Assembly (NCBI RefSeq): GCF_900129855.1
Contig: NZ_LT670819.1
Coordinates: forward strand, 1,860,001 to 1,924,000
Reading direction: 5' to 3'
DNA: 64,000 nt
From: Streptomyces sp. 3214.6
GTDB taxonomy: Bacteria > Actinomycetota > Actinomycetes > Streptomycetales > Streptomycetaceae
Position numbers and translations under genes: made by a program. Below are positions 35,382 through 43,618 of this stretch, piece after piece. The notes beneath the pieces are model-generated. The model was given only the letters and a program-made list of their open reading frames with translations, did not search any database and was not told the DNA's origin. How positions within the stretch are numbered: position 1 is the first letter of the stretch; every line of letters begins with the position of its first letter.

Positions 35382-35405
35382 CTGTAGACAATATTTCGTC
35401 GACAG
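35382..35405. promoter_or_regulatory. Inverted repeat, possible GntR operator
   Basis: CTGTAGAC (35382-35389) and GTCGACAG (35398-35405) form an 8-bp inverted repeat with one mismatch around an AT-rich 8-bp spacer. It stands in the divergent promoter region between the MFS carrier and the panE remnant. The left half is the exact complement of the GTCTACAG words upstream of the nearby GntR gene. Confidence 0.45.
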
Positions 35406-35453
35406 AGTTCGGCCAGTTCCTCGGTACCCTCGACCGAACGGAGCTCCCTCACC

Positions 35454-35925
35454 ATGAAAGTCGCAGTCCTCGGCGCCGGTGCGATCGGCGCCTACGTCCG
35501 TGCAGCGCTCCACCGCGCGGGCGCCGACGTGCATCTCGTCGCCCGTGGACCGCATCTCGCGGCCATGAGGCGGGACGGGGTGCGGGTGCTCAGTCCGCGC
35601 GGCGACTTCACCGCCCGCGCCCACGCCACCGACGACCCGGCCGAGATCGGCCCGGTCGATTTCGTCTTCCTCGGCCTCAAGGCCCACTCGTACGCGGCGT
35701 GCGGGCCGCTGATCGGGCCCTTGCTGAACGACTCCACCGCGGTGGTCGCCGCCCAGAACGGCATCCCCTGGCGGTACTTCCACCGACACGACCCCTACGA
35801 CGGCCGGCGCGTCGAGAGTGTGGATCCGGGCGGCGCGGTCAGTGCGGTGCTCGCGCCCGAGCGGGCCGTCGGCTGCGTGGTCTACGCGGCCACCGAACTC
35901 CAAGGGCCGGGTGTCGTAAGGCACT
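35454..35925 (+). pseudogene. Ketopantoate reductase-like (ApbA/PanE) 5' fragment
   Basis: About 155 codons of a 2-dehydropantoate 2-reductase-family gene remain. They include the NADP-binding start MKVAVLGAGAIGAYVRAALH, DFVFLGLKAHS and AVVAAQNGIPWRYFH, ending near TELQGPGVVRHL. The C-terminal substrate domain (about 140 residues) is missing. From about 35920 the DNA continues as a formate dehydrogenase gene in another frame, so a deletion joined the two. The frame runs on to 36188 only as noise. Members next to oxalate/formate carriers may reduce other 2-oxo acids. Confidence 0.8.
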
Positions 35926-36288
35926 TGGCTGCTCGCGTCCTCGGTCGACCTGTCCACGACACCGCTCGTCGCGGAATGGATCAAAGAATACGAGGCGAAG
36001 CCGGACCGCTTCGGACCGGACGCGGCCCGGATCGAGGAGGAACCGAAGATCGACAACGACCTCTACGGGTCCGAGTTCGACCGCCGCGCGGCCGGCAGCT
36101 GGGACGAATCGGCACAGACGCAGACCACGACCGTGTGCGCGCACTGCGGGGTGGGCTGCAACCTCACGCTCTATGTGCAGGACAATGAGATCGTGAAGGT
36201 GCCGTCACCGCACGACAACCCGGTGACTCACGGCAATCTCTGCATCAAGGGCCGCTTCGGCTACCAGCACGTACAGAACCAGGGCTGA
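35920..36288 (+). pseudogene. Formate dehydrogenase iron-sulfur/molybdopterin subunit remnant with internal deletion
   Basis: In the frame ending at TGA 36286-36288 the sequence reads STTPLVAEWIKEYEAKPDRF, then KIDNDLYGSEFDRRAAGSWD, and TTTVCAHCGVGCNLTLYVQD to [13 protein letters not shown]. This is the C-terminal half of the ferredoxin-like subunit that feeds a formate dehydrogenase. The N-terminus with the 2Fe-2S domain is gone. From what I recall of homologues, the segment between DLY and DRRAAG should hold two 4Fe-4S cysteine clusters (about 70 residues), which are also missing. No start is available. An in-frame TAA lies at 35917. Confidence 0.75.
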
Positions 36289-36295
36289 TGACGAC

Positions 36296-37144
36296 ATGGG
36301 ACGAGTCACCGAACGACGCAAGGTGATCCGCATCAGGGACGGAGTGGTCTCCGCCCGACCGGACACCCTCGTCGCCGAGGAACCACTGGAGATCCGGCTC
36401 AACGGCAAGCCGCTCGCGATCACCATGCGCACGCCCGGCGACGACTTCGCGCTGGCCGCCGGCTTCCTGGTCAGCGAGGGTGTACTGGCCACCGCGTCCG
36501 ATCTGCTCAACATCGTCTACTGTGCGGGCGCGACGGTCGACGGTTCCAACACCTACAACGTGGTCGACGTCCGGACGACCCCCGGCGTGACGATCCCCGA
36601 CTTCACCCTCGAGCGGAACGTCTACACGACCTCCTCCTGCGGCCTGTGCGGAAAGGCGAGCCTGGACGCGGTCCGTACGACGACCCGCTGGCCGATAGCC
36701 GACACTCCCCCGCTCCGGATCGAGCCCGAGCTGCTCGCGAGCCTCCCCGACCGGCTGCGTGCGGCCCAGCGGGTGTTCGACCGGACCGGGGGGCTCCACG
36801 CGGCGGCCCTGTTCTCGGAGGAGGGCGAGCTGCTCGACGTCCGGGAGGACGTGGGCCGGCACAACGCGGTCGACAAGCTGGTCGGCCGCGCCCTGCAGAA
36901 CGGGGACCTGCCGCTGTCCCGGGCGATCCTGCTGGTCTCGGGGCGGGCCTCGTTCGAGCTGGCGCAGAAGGCCGTGATGGCGGGCATCCCGGTGCTCGCC
37001 GCGGTCTCGGCGCCCTCCTCCCTGGCCGTGGACCTGGCCGCGGAGACCGGGCTGACCCTGGTGGGCTTCCTGCGAGGCAGTTCCATGAACGTGTACGCGG
37101 GTGAGGACCGCATCACCCTGCGGACCGCGGCCGCCCGGGGCTGA
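36296..37144 (+). CDS. fdhD: Formate dehydrogenase accessory sulfurtransferase FdhD
   Basis: A 282-residue FdhD protein. It passes sulfur from the IscS desulfurase to the molybdenum cofactor of formate dehydrogenase, which is inactive without it. The flexible loop CxxC is [11 protein letters not shown] (Cys115 and Cys118); [21 protein letters not shown] and [15 protein letters not shown] are other family motifs. It starts 7 bp after the formate dehydrogenase remnant, so the two were one operon. The gene itself looks intact; it may serve another molybdo-enzyme elsewhere in the genome. Confidence 0.93.
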   Translation: MGRVTERRKVIRIRDGVVSARPDTLVAEEPLEIRLNGKPLAITMRTPGDDFALAAGFLVSEGVLATASDLLNIVYCAGATVDGSNTYNVVDVRTTPGVTIPDFTLERNVYTTSSCGLCGKASLDAVRTTTRWPIADTPPLRIEPELLASLPDRLRAAQRVFDRTGGLHAAALFSEEGELLDVREDVGRHNAVDKLVGRALQNGDLPLSRAILLVSGRASFELAQKAVMAGIPVLAAVSAPSSLAVDLAAETGLTLVGFLRGSSMNVYAGEDRITLRTAAARG

Positions 37145-37190
37145 CCGGTTCCCCCGCTGCACGGCGGCGGGGCCCCGACCGGCGGGGAGC

Positions 37191-37213
37191 GCCCCCCTGC
37201 GCCGCAGGGGCGC
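37191..37213. terminator. Stem-loop between fdhD and isochorismatase gene
   Basis: A 7-bp stem (CCCCTGC at 37194-37200 with GCAGGGG at 37204-37210) closes a GCC loop in a GC-rich setting, between converging genes. Confidence 0.55.
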
Positions 37214-37217
37214 CGCC

Positions 37218-37745
37218 TCAGCTGCTCAGGAATCGCACCTGGGCCGCACGCACCACCGTCCCCAGCCGGGGGAAGTCCAGTTTCACCGACGCCTCGTGCT
37301 CGGCCTCGGTGAGAGCGGACATCGCGTCCTCGACGAAGAACAGCTCGTAGCCGAGGTCGCCGGCGGCACGGGCGGTGGACTCGACGCCGAGGTTGGTGGC
37401 GATGCCGCCGAACACGAGTGTGGTGACGCCGAGTTCACGGAGACGGTCGTCCAGTCCGGTCCCCTGGAAGGCGCCGATGGTGCGCTTGACGATCTCCAGG
37501 TCGCCTTCCCGGAGCAGCCCCTGGACCAGACCGCTGCCGGGCGGCTGCTCGCCGACCCCGGGGCGCTCGACGCGGACGAGGACGACGGGGCCGCCCGCCG
37601 TGCGGAACTCGGCGGCCAGCTCCTCTGCGACGGACAGCACTTCGGTCCCCTTACGGGGCTCCAGGGGCAGCGCGACGATGCGGTCCATCAGGTCGACGAG
37701 GACAAGGGCGGTGTGCGCGGGGTCGAGCGCGAGAGGTGCGGTCAT
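37218..37745 (-). CDS. Isochorismatase-fold hydrolase lacking the nucleophilic Cys
   Basis: A 175-residue cysteine-hydrolase-fold protein. The catalytic Asp region is LVLVDLMDRIVALP and a Lys lies in IVKRTIGAF. Where active members have a Cys (as in the pattern TDxCVEAT) this one reads IATNLGVESTARA, with Gly in its place. A subset of YcaC-like proteins shares this Gly. It may be a non-canonical hydrolase or non-catalytic. It follows the MarR gene by 19 bp, so the two are co-expressed. Confidence 0.86.
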   Translation of the reverse strand: MTAPLALDPAHTALVLVDLMDRIVALPLEPRKGTEVLSVAEELAAEFRTAGGPVVLVRVERPGVGEQPPGSGLVQGLLREGDLEIVKRTIGAFQGTGLDDRLRELGVTTLVFGGIATNLGVESTARAAGDLGYELFFVEDAMSALTEAEHEASVKLDFPRLGTVVRAAQVRFLSS

Positions 37746-37764
37746 GACGGAACGTTATCCACCG

Positions 37765-38202
37765 TCAGCCCTCCGTGCCGGAAATCCGGGTCAACAGGCC
37801 CATGAACTGGTCCCGTTCGGCCGCCGAGAGCGGGGCGAGCAGGGCGTCGTTCGCCTCCCGAGCGGCCTTCTCGCAGCGCTGGAGCAGTTGTCGGCCCTGC
37901 TCGGTGAGTGACACGGCGTTCTTCCGGCGGTCACCGGGATCCGGCGCGCGCACGGCGAGGCCCGCGGACTGCAGGTCGTTGAGGATGCCGACCAGGTCCT
38001 TGGGGTCGAGTCCGACACTGCGGCCGAGGTCGGCCTGAGCGACGGGGCCGAGATCGCGGACGGCGGAGAGCACGACGTGGTGCCACATCTTGAGGCCCTC
38101 GACGGCGAGAGCGTCGGCGACCAGGGCGCGGCCGCGCGCGGCGGCCCGACCGAGGAGCCAGCTGGGGAGAGAGCGGATGGCGGCGAGGGGCGCTTCGGAC
38201 AT
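37765..38202 (-). CDS. MarR-family transcriptional regulator
   Basis: A 145-residue winged-helix regulator. The recognition region is LGRSVGLDPKDLVGILNDLQ and the wing contains DPGDRRKNAVSLTEQGRQLL, the hallmark of MarR proteins. It is divergent from a quinone oxidoreductase gene, and two palindromic boxes lie in the 81-bp space between them, so it almost certainly represses both directions and responds to a small aromatic or electrophilic compound. Confidence 0.93.
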   Translation of the reverse strand: MSEAPLAAIRSLPSWLLGRAAARGRALVADALAVEGLKMWHHVVLSAVRDLGPVAQADLGRSVGLDPKDLVGILNDLQSAGLAVRAPDPGDRRKNAVSLTEQGRQLLQRCEKAAREANDALLAPLSAAERDQFMGLLTRISGTEG

Positions 38203-38216
38203 GCCTCCACCCTACC

Positions 38217-38273
38217 GAATTCATTGGACTTCCCAACGACCCCTGATATACCGTTGGGAGTCCCAACGAATTC
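38217..38273. promoter_or_regulatory. Double MarR operator
   Basis: CGTTGGGA-G-TCCCAACG at 38252-38268 is a perfect 8-bp palindrome. A degraded copy, CATTGGACTTCCCAACG, lies at 38222-38238, exactly 30 bp upstream. The two also form a larger imperfect inverted repeat of 23-bp arms (18 of 23 match) starting at GAATTC on each side. The site fills the divergent promoter region of the MarR and oxidoreductase genes. Confidence 0.8.
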
Positions 38274-38283
38274 TGGAGGTGCG

Positions 38284-39201
38284 ATGCGTCGCGTCCGGTA
38301 CGACTCCATCGGCGGACCGCTGTTCCTGGAGGAGACGCCCGTCCCCGAGCCCGGCCCGGGCGAGCTCCTCGTGCGCTGCGCGGCGATCGGCGTGACCCTG
38401 CCCGTCGTCCGCAAGGTCACCGAGGGCACGGAGCCGATTCCGCTCGGCGGCGAGATCGCCGGGGAGGTCGTGGCCGTCGGGCCCGGGGTCACCGGATTCC
38501 GGGTGGGCGAGCGGGTGACGGGCCTGTGCTTCGGCCACGGCTACGCCGACTTCGCGCTCCTGCACGAGGCCATGGCCTCCCCCGTCCCGGAGGACGCGAG
38601 CGCGGTCGACGCCGTCGCCCTCGTGCGCAGCGGCCTGGTCGCGCTGGGCGCGCTCACGGCCGCGCGGCCCGAACCCGGCGAGGCGGCCCTCGTCACGGCG
38701 GCGGCGAGCGGGGTCGGCCACCTCGCCGTGCAGCTGGCGCGCACGCGCGGCGCGGCCCGGGTCGTGGGCGCCGTGTCCGACCCGGCGAAGTCCGACTTCG
38801 TGGGCGCACTGGGCGCCGACGACGTCATCGTCTACGACAACGCCGACTGGGGCGCCCCCGTCGACTACGTCCTGGACGCCGTCGGGGGCGCGTTGCTCAC
38901 TCCCGCCGTCGCGGCCCTCGCTCCCGGCGGGCGACTCGTGGCGTACAGCTCGGGCGGCGGGACGATCCGGGCGTACGACCTGTTGGTGGGCGCGAAGTCC
39001 GTGATCGGTTTCCAGATGGCCCACGTCGCGCGCGGGAGGCCTGAGGTGTACGAGCGGTGGCGCCAGGAGCTGTGGCGCCTGTTCGCGGCGGGGACGCTGA
39101 AGCCGGTCGTCCACCGGGAATTCGGCCTGGCGGACGCCGCCGAGGCACACGAGATGATCGAGTCACGGAGCAATCTGGGGAAAGTGGTTCTGGTGCCGTG
39201 A
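38284..39201 (+). CDS. Zinc-independent quinone oxidoreductase (MDR superfamily)
   Basis: A 305-residue medium-chain dehydrogenase/reductase without the zinc ligands. The NADPH site reads VTAAASGVGHLAVQLARTRG, with a downstream LGADDVIVYD and VDYVLDAVGG. Such enzymes reduce quinones or activated alkenes and are usually induced by electrophiles. The TGGAGG site 6 bases before the ATG is strong. It is the probable target of the divergent MarR regulator. Confidence 0.9.
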   Translation: MRRVRYDSIGGPLFLEETPVPEPGPGELLVRCAAIGVTLPVVRKVTEGTEPIPLGGEIAGEVVAVGPGVTGFRVGERVTGLCFGHGYADFALLHEAMASPVPEDASAVDAVALVRSGLVALGALTAARPEPGEAALVTAAASGVGHLAVQLARTRGAARVVGAVSDPAKSDFVGALGADDVIVYDNADWGAPVDYVLDAVGGALLTPAVAALAPGGRLVAYSSGGGTIRAYDLLVGAKSVIGFQMAHVARGRPEVYERWRQELWRLFAAGTLKPVVHREFGLADAAEAHEMIESRSNLGKVVLVP

Positions 39202-39226
39202 GCTGGAGGTCGTCGGTGCCAGAGGT

Positions 39227-40243
39227 TCACGCTGCGGCCGACGCCCGCTCGTCGCGCCGTTCCCCCGGCGCCTCCAACGGATCCCGTGCCCGGCGCTTGG
39301 CGATGACGGCGCACACCATGAGCTGCATCTGATGGAAGAGCATCAGCGGCAGTACGGCGAGGGAGGCGTGCGCGCCGAACAGGACGCTCGCCATGGGCAG
39401 CCCGGAGGCGAGGGACTTCTTCGAGCCGGCGAACTGGATCGCGATGCGGTCCTCACGATCGAACCGCAGCGCCCTGCCCCCGTACCAGGTCAGGGCGAGC
39501 ATCACCGCGAGCAGGACGGCCTCGACGACAAGCAGTCCGCCCAGCCGTACGGCGCTGACCTGGTGCCAGATGCCCTGGACCATGCCCTCGCTGAACGCGG
39601 TGTAGACGACGAGGAGGATCGAGCCGCGGTCGACCAGTCCGAGCACCTTCTTGTGCCGTGCGACGAAGCCGCCGATCCAGCGGCGCAGCAGTTGCCCGGC
39701 GAGGAACGGTACGAGCAGTTGCAGCACGATCTCGACGAGCGAGTCGGCGGAGAAGCCGCCGCCGCTGCTGCCGAGCAGGGACGCCGCCAGCAGCGGGGTG
39801 ACGACGATGCCGACCAGCGAGGAGAAGGAGCCCGCGCAGATCGCGGCGGGGACGTTGCCGCGGGCGATGGAGGTGAACGCGATCGACGACTGGATCGTCG
39901 ACGGGACGAGGGTGAGGAAGAGCAGCCCCTGGTAGAGCGGGTGGGTGAGCAATACCGGGATGAGGCCGCGCGCGGCCAGGCCCAGCAGCGGGAAGACCAC
40001 GAAAGTGCAGGCCAGGACGGTCACGTGGAGGCGCCAGTGCCTCAGTCCGTCGAGTGCCTCACGGGTGGACAGGCGAGCGCCGTACAGAAAGAAGAGGAAG
40101 GCGATCGCGGCCGTGGAGGCGCCGGAGGCCACGTCGGCGGCGCCGCCGCGGGCCGGGAACAGTGCCGCGAGCCCGACGGTCCCGAGCAACAGCAGGATGT
40201 AGGGGTCGACCGGCATCCAACTCGGCCAGTGCAGGCGTTTCAC
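39227..40243 (-). CDS. Bile acid:sodium symporter-like transporter (SBF-like)
   Basis: A 338-residue membrane protein with about 9-10 helices, of the SBF-like (YfeH-type) group. Segments include FLFFLYGARLSTREALDGLR, TLVPSTIQSSIAFTSIARGN (crossing-region motif) and AIQFAGSKKSLASGLPMASV. The natural substrate is unknown; relatives carry organic anions. Start GTG 40243 has GGAG 6 bases upstream. It is divergent from a LysR gene 122 bp away. Confidence 0.87.
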   Translation of the reverse strand: MKRLHWPSWMPVDPYILLLLGTVGLAALFPARGGAADVASGASTAAIAFLFFLYGARLSTREALDGLRHWRLHVTVLACTFVVFPLLGLAARGLIPVLLTHPLYQGLLFLTLVPSTIQSSIAFTSIARGNVPAAICAGSFSSLVGIVVTPLLAASLLGSSGGGFSADSLVEIVLQLLVPFLAGQLLRRWIGGFVARHKKVLGLVDRGSILLVVYTAFSEGMVQGIWHQVSAVRLGGLLVVEAVLLAVMLALTWYGGRALRFDREDRIAIQFAGSKKSLASGLPMASVLFGAHASLAVLPLMLFHQMQLMVCAVIAKRRARDPLEAPGERRDERASAAA

Positions 40244-40364
40244 GGTGCTCCACGTGCGGTTCGATGGGTGTGCGTCCGGGCCCAAGGGGGTCCCTCTCCA
40301 TCGTCCTCCGGCGCACCGTGATCGGGAATCCGGCATACCGCTCTCACTGTCATCGCGAAACACG

Positions 40365-41300
40365 ATGAACACGAGGACAGCGGCTACTGTGACGGGCGTG
40401 TACGAACCCTCCCATCTGCGCACCTTCCTCGCCGTCGCCCAGACGCTGAGTTTCACGCAGGCCGCGCGGCGGCTCGGGCTGCGCCAGTCCACCGTCAGCC
40501 AGCACGTGCGGCGCCTGGAGGACGCGACCGGCCGGGCGCTGTTCACCCGGGACACGCACTCCGTGGAGCTCACGGAGGACGGCGAGGCGATGCTCGGCTT
40601 CGCGCGCCGGATCCTGGACGTGCACGAACAGGCCACGGCGTTCTTCACCGGCACCCGGCTGCGCGGTCGGCTGCGCTTCGGCGCCTCGGAGGACTTCGTC
40701 CTGACCCGGCTGCCGGAGATCCTGGAGGGCTTCCGCCACGACCACCCCGAGGTCGACCTGGAACTGACGGTGGAGCTGTCGGGCACCCTGCACGAGCAGC
40801 TGGCCGCCGGGAAACTGGACCTGGTGCTGGCCAAGCGGCGCCCCGAGGATCCACGGGGTGAGCTGGTGTGGCACGACCGGCTGGTGTGGATCGGCGCGGA
40901 GCGGTTGCGGCTGGACGCCGACCGTCCGGTCCCGCTCATCGTCTTCCCGCCGCCGGGCATCACCAGGGCGCTGGCCCTGGAGGCGCTGGAGCGGCAGGGG
41001 CGGGCCTGGCGGATCGTCTGCACGAGCGGCAGCCTCAACGGTCTCATCGCGGCGGCCCGGGCGGGCCTGGGCGTGATGGCGCACTCGCGGGGCCTGATCC
41101 CGCCGGGCCTGGTGCGGATCCCGGACCGGGCGGGGCTGCCGGAACTGGGACGGGTCGACTTCGTGCTGGTGCACGGACGCAGACGGACGTCGGCCCAGGG
41201 CGCCGCGGACGCGCTGGCGGCGGCGATCCTGGCGGGCGGCGACCGCCTGCACCGACGACCGGCCCCGGGACCCGGCCGGCGCACCGGCCCGCCGGAGTAA
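40365..41300 (+). CDS. LysR-family transcriptional regulator
   Basis: A 311-residue LysR regulator. The helix-turn-helix is near residues 25-55 (FLAVAQTLSFTQAARRLGLR, QSTVSQHVRRLEDATGRALF), followed by the linker helix and the two-lobed effector domain (RGRLRFGASEDFVLTRLPEI). ATG 40365 is given, but GTG 40389 or 40398 would place the start nearer the usual position. No clear Shine-Dalgarno is seen for any, so the mRNA may be leaderless. It is divergent from the SBF-like transporter gene, which it probably activates. Confidence 0.88.
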   Translation: MNTRTAATVTGVYEPSHLRTFLAVAQTLSFTQAARRLGLRQSTVSQHVRRLEDATGRALFTRDTHSVELTEDGEAMLGFARRILDVHEQATAFFTGTRLRGRLRFGASEDFVLTRLPEILEGFRHDHPEVDLELTVELSGTLHEQLAAGKLDLVLAKRRPEDPRGELVWHDRLVWIGAERLRLDADRPVPLIVFPPPGITRALALEALERQGRAWRIVCTSGSLNGLIAAARAGLGVMAHSRGLIPPGLVRIPDRAGLPELGRVDFVLVHGRRRTSAQGAADALAAAILAGGDRLHRRPAPGPGRRTGPPE

Positions 41301-41622
41301 CGGAATCAGACGCTCCGCCGCTGTCGGAGGAGAGGGTGACCCCCCGCCCGGGACCCATGGGGCAGGGATCGGCAACGAAGGCCGTGACGGGCCTCGGGAG
41401 GGGTCGGGCAGCGTAAGCGGTACGGGCAGATTCGGTGGAGATTACGGTGCCGAAACTTACTCAACCGTCAGCTTTCTGTCCGACCCTTCCCCATGTGAGC
41501 CCATTTTCCGGCACTGACCAGCGCAGACGAGAGCATCGCTCGCTTTCCGGCCCCCTCCCACCCCGTCGACGGGTGGGGTAGCTTTCACGGCGCTGAGGGG
41601 CCATGAGAAGCGGGGTACGGGT
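41301..41622. other. Intergenic region, no gene seen
   Basis: 322 bp between the LysR gene and the acyl-CoA ligase. The right half (41425-41540) is less GC-rich and should contain the ligase promoter. No structured element stands out. Confidence 0.5.
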
Positions 41623-43449
41623 TTGCGCGAGTTCACCAACCCTCCGTTGGCGTTGGCACCGCCGGTCGGCGGTCTGGCCGACGTCGTCTTCCAGCACGCC
41701 CAGGACGACCCGCAGTACGTCAGCCTCGGCCGCAAGGACGAACGCGGCGAATGGCGGGACGTGACCGCCGCCGAGTTCCGCGACGAGGTACTCGCCCTCG
41801 CCAAGGGTCTGCTGGCCCAGGGCATCCGGTTCGGCGACCGCGTCGCCATCATGTCCCGCACCCGTTACGAGTGGACGCTGTTCGACTACGCCCTGTGGAC
41901 GATCGGCGCCCAGGTGGTGCCGGTCTACTCGACCTCCTCCGCGGAACAGTGTTTCTGGATGCTCTACGACGCCGAGTGCACGGCCGCGGTCGTCGAGCAC
42001 GAGGACCATGCGATGACGATCGCCACCGTCATCGACCGCCTCCCCCAGTTGCGGCAGCTGTGGCAGCTGGACTCGGGCTGTGTGCAGGAGCTGTACGACG
42101 CCGGCGCCTCCATCGAGGACGACGTGGTGCACCGGCACCGGGAAGCGGTCACCCCCGACTCGACCGCGACGATCATCTACACCTCCGGCACGACAGGCCG
42201 GCCCAAGGGCTGTGTCATCTCGCACGGCAACTTCATGTTCGAGGCGGACACGGTCATCGAGCGCTGGGAGCCGGTGTTTCACTCCAAGCGGGGCGACGAG
42301 GCGGCGACCCTGCTGTTCCTGCCGCTCGCGCATGTCTTCGGACGGATGGTGCAGATCGCGGCGATCCGCGGCAGGGTCCGCTTCGGTCACCAGCCCCAGC
42401 TGCACGCGGCCGCCCTGCTCCCCGACCTGGCCGCCTTCCGGCCGACGTTCTTCCTGGCCGTGCCGTACATCTTCGAGAAGGTCTTCAACGCGGCCCGCCG
42501 CAAGGCGGAGCGGGAGGGCAGGGCGGGGCCGTTCGAGAAGGCCGTCGAGGTGGCCGTGAACTACGCGGAGGCCATCGAGGCGAAGGCCTGGGGCCTCGGG
42601 CCCGGCCCGTCGGCGGGCCTGCGCATGCAGCACCAACTCTTCGACAAGCTCGTCTACTCCAAGGTGCGCGCGGCCATGGGCGGCCGGGTCCGGCACGCCA
42701 TGTCCGGCGGCTCGGGCATGGACCGCAAGCTCGGCCTGTTCTTCGCCGGCGCGGGCGTGCAGATCTACGAGGGTTACGGCCTGACGGAGACGACCGCGGC
42801 CGCGACCGCCAACCCACCCGGACGCACCCGGTACGGCACGGTCGGCCGGCCCATCCCGGGGATGACCGTGCACATCGCGGACGACGGCGAGATCTGGCTG
42901 CGCGGCGAAAACGTGTTTCAGGGCTACCTCAACAACCCCAAGGCCACCGACGAGACCCTGCACGACGGCTGGCTGGCCACCGGCGACCTGGGCTCCCTCG
43001 ACGAAGACGGTTACCTCACCATCACCGGCCGCAAGAAGGAAATCCTGGTCACCTCCGGCGGCAAGAGCGTCTCGCCGGGACTGCTGGAGGAGCGGGTGCG
43101 CGACCATCCGCTGGTCAACCAGTGCATCGTCGTGGGCAACGACCGGCCGTTCGTGGCCGCGCTGGTCACCCTCGACCAGGAGGCCGTCGAGCACTGGCTG
43201 CAGATGCGCGGCAAACCGCAGCTGCCGCCCGTCGAGCTGGTGCGCGACCCGGATCTGGAGGCGGAGGTGCGCCGGGCGGTCGTGGCGGCGAACACGCTGG
43301 TCTCGCAGGCCGAGTCGATCCGCACGTTCCGCATCCTCGCCCAGCCGTTCACCGAGGAGCACGGACTGCTGACGCCGTCGCTGAAACTGAAGCGCAAGGC
43401 GATCGAAAACGCTTACGCGAACGAGGTCGACGCGCTGTATCGCACGTAG
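41623..43449 (+). CDS. Long-chain fatty-acid-CoA ligase (FadD15-like)
   Basis: A 608-residue AMP-forming acyl-CoA ligase. The nucleotide loop is IIYTSGTTGRPKG (near residue 185), followed by GYGLTETTAAAT (near 385), WLATGDLGSLDEDGYL and TGRKKEILVTSGGKSVSP with the hinge. The C-terminal Lys lies in LTPSLKLKRKAI. It activates fatty acids as acyl-AMP and then acyl-CoA. The start is TTG 41623, which gives the LREFTNPP N-terminus usual for actinobacterial homologues; no upstream ATG or GTG in frame fits. Confidence 0.93.
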   Translation: MREFTNPPLALAPPVGGLADVVFQHAQDDPQYVSLGRKDERGEWRDVTAAEFRDEVLALAKGLLAQGIRFGDRVAIMSRTRYEWTLFDYALWTIGAQVVPVYSTSSAEQCFWMLYDAECTAAVVEHEDHAMTIATVIDRLPQLRQLWQLDSGCVQELYDAGASIEDDVVHRHREAVTPDSTATIIYTSGTTGRPKGCVISHGNFMFEADTVIERWEPVFHSKRGDEAATLLFLPLAHVFGRMVQIAAIRGRVRFGHQPQLHAAALLPDLAAFRPTFFLAVPYIFEKVFNAARRKAEREGRAGPFEKAVEVAVNYAEAIEAKAWGLGPGPSAGLRMQHQLFDKLVYSKVRAAMGGRVRHAMSGGSGMDRKLGLFFAGAGVQIYEGYGLTETTAAATANPPGRTRYGTVGRPIPGMTVHIADDGEIWLRGENVFQGYLNNPKATDETLHDGWLATGDLGSLDEDGYLTITGRKKEILVTSGGKSVSPGLLEERVRDHPLVNQCIVVGNDRPFVAALVTLDQEAVEHWLQMRGKPQLPPVELVRDPDLEAEVRRAVVAANTLVSQAESIRTFRILAQPFTEEHGLLTPSLKLKRKAIENAYANEVDALYRT

Positions 43450-43618
43450 GGCAGCAGGTCCTGGGGTTTTCCGATGGGTGGGAACTGGTGTGAAACGGTT
43501 ACCGGCGGGCACCCGCCCCGAAATCGGGGGTGGGATCGGGCGTCAGGAATGCGATGGCCGCCGTGATCGTTGACGATGGCAGTACCACTTTGACGGACAA
43601 CCGAAGGATCAAGAGCTC

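Noticed and set aside
35926..36188. Continuation of the panE-like frame after the junction
   Set aside because: The residues are Arg/Gly-rich noise, whereas another frame encodes recognisable formate dehydrogenase sequence.
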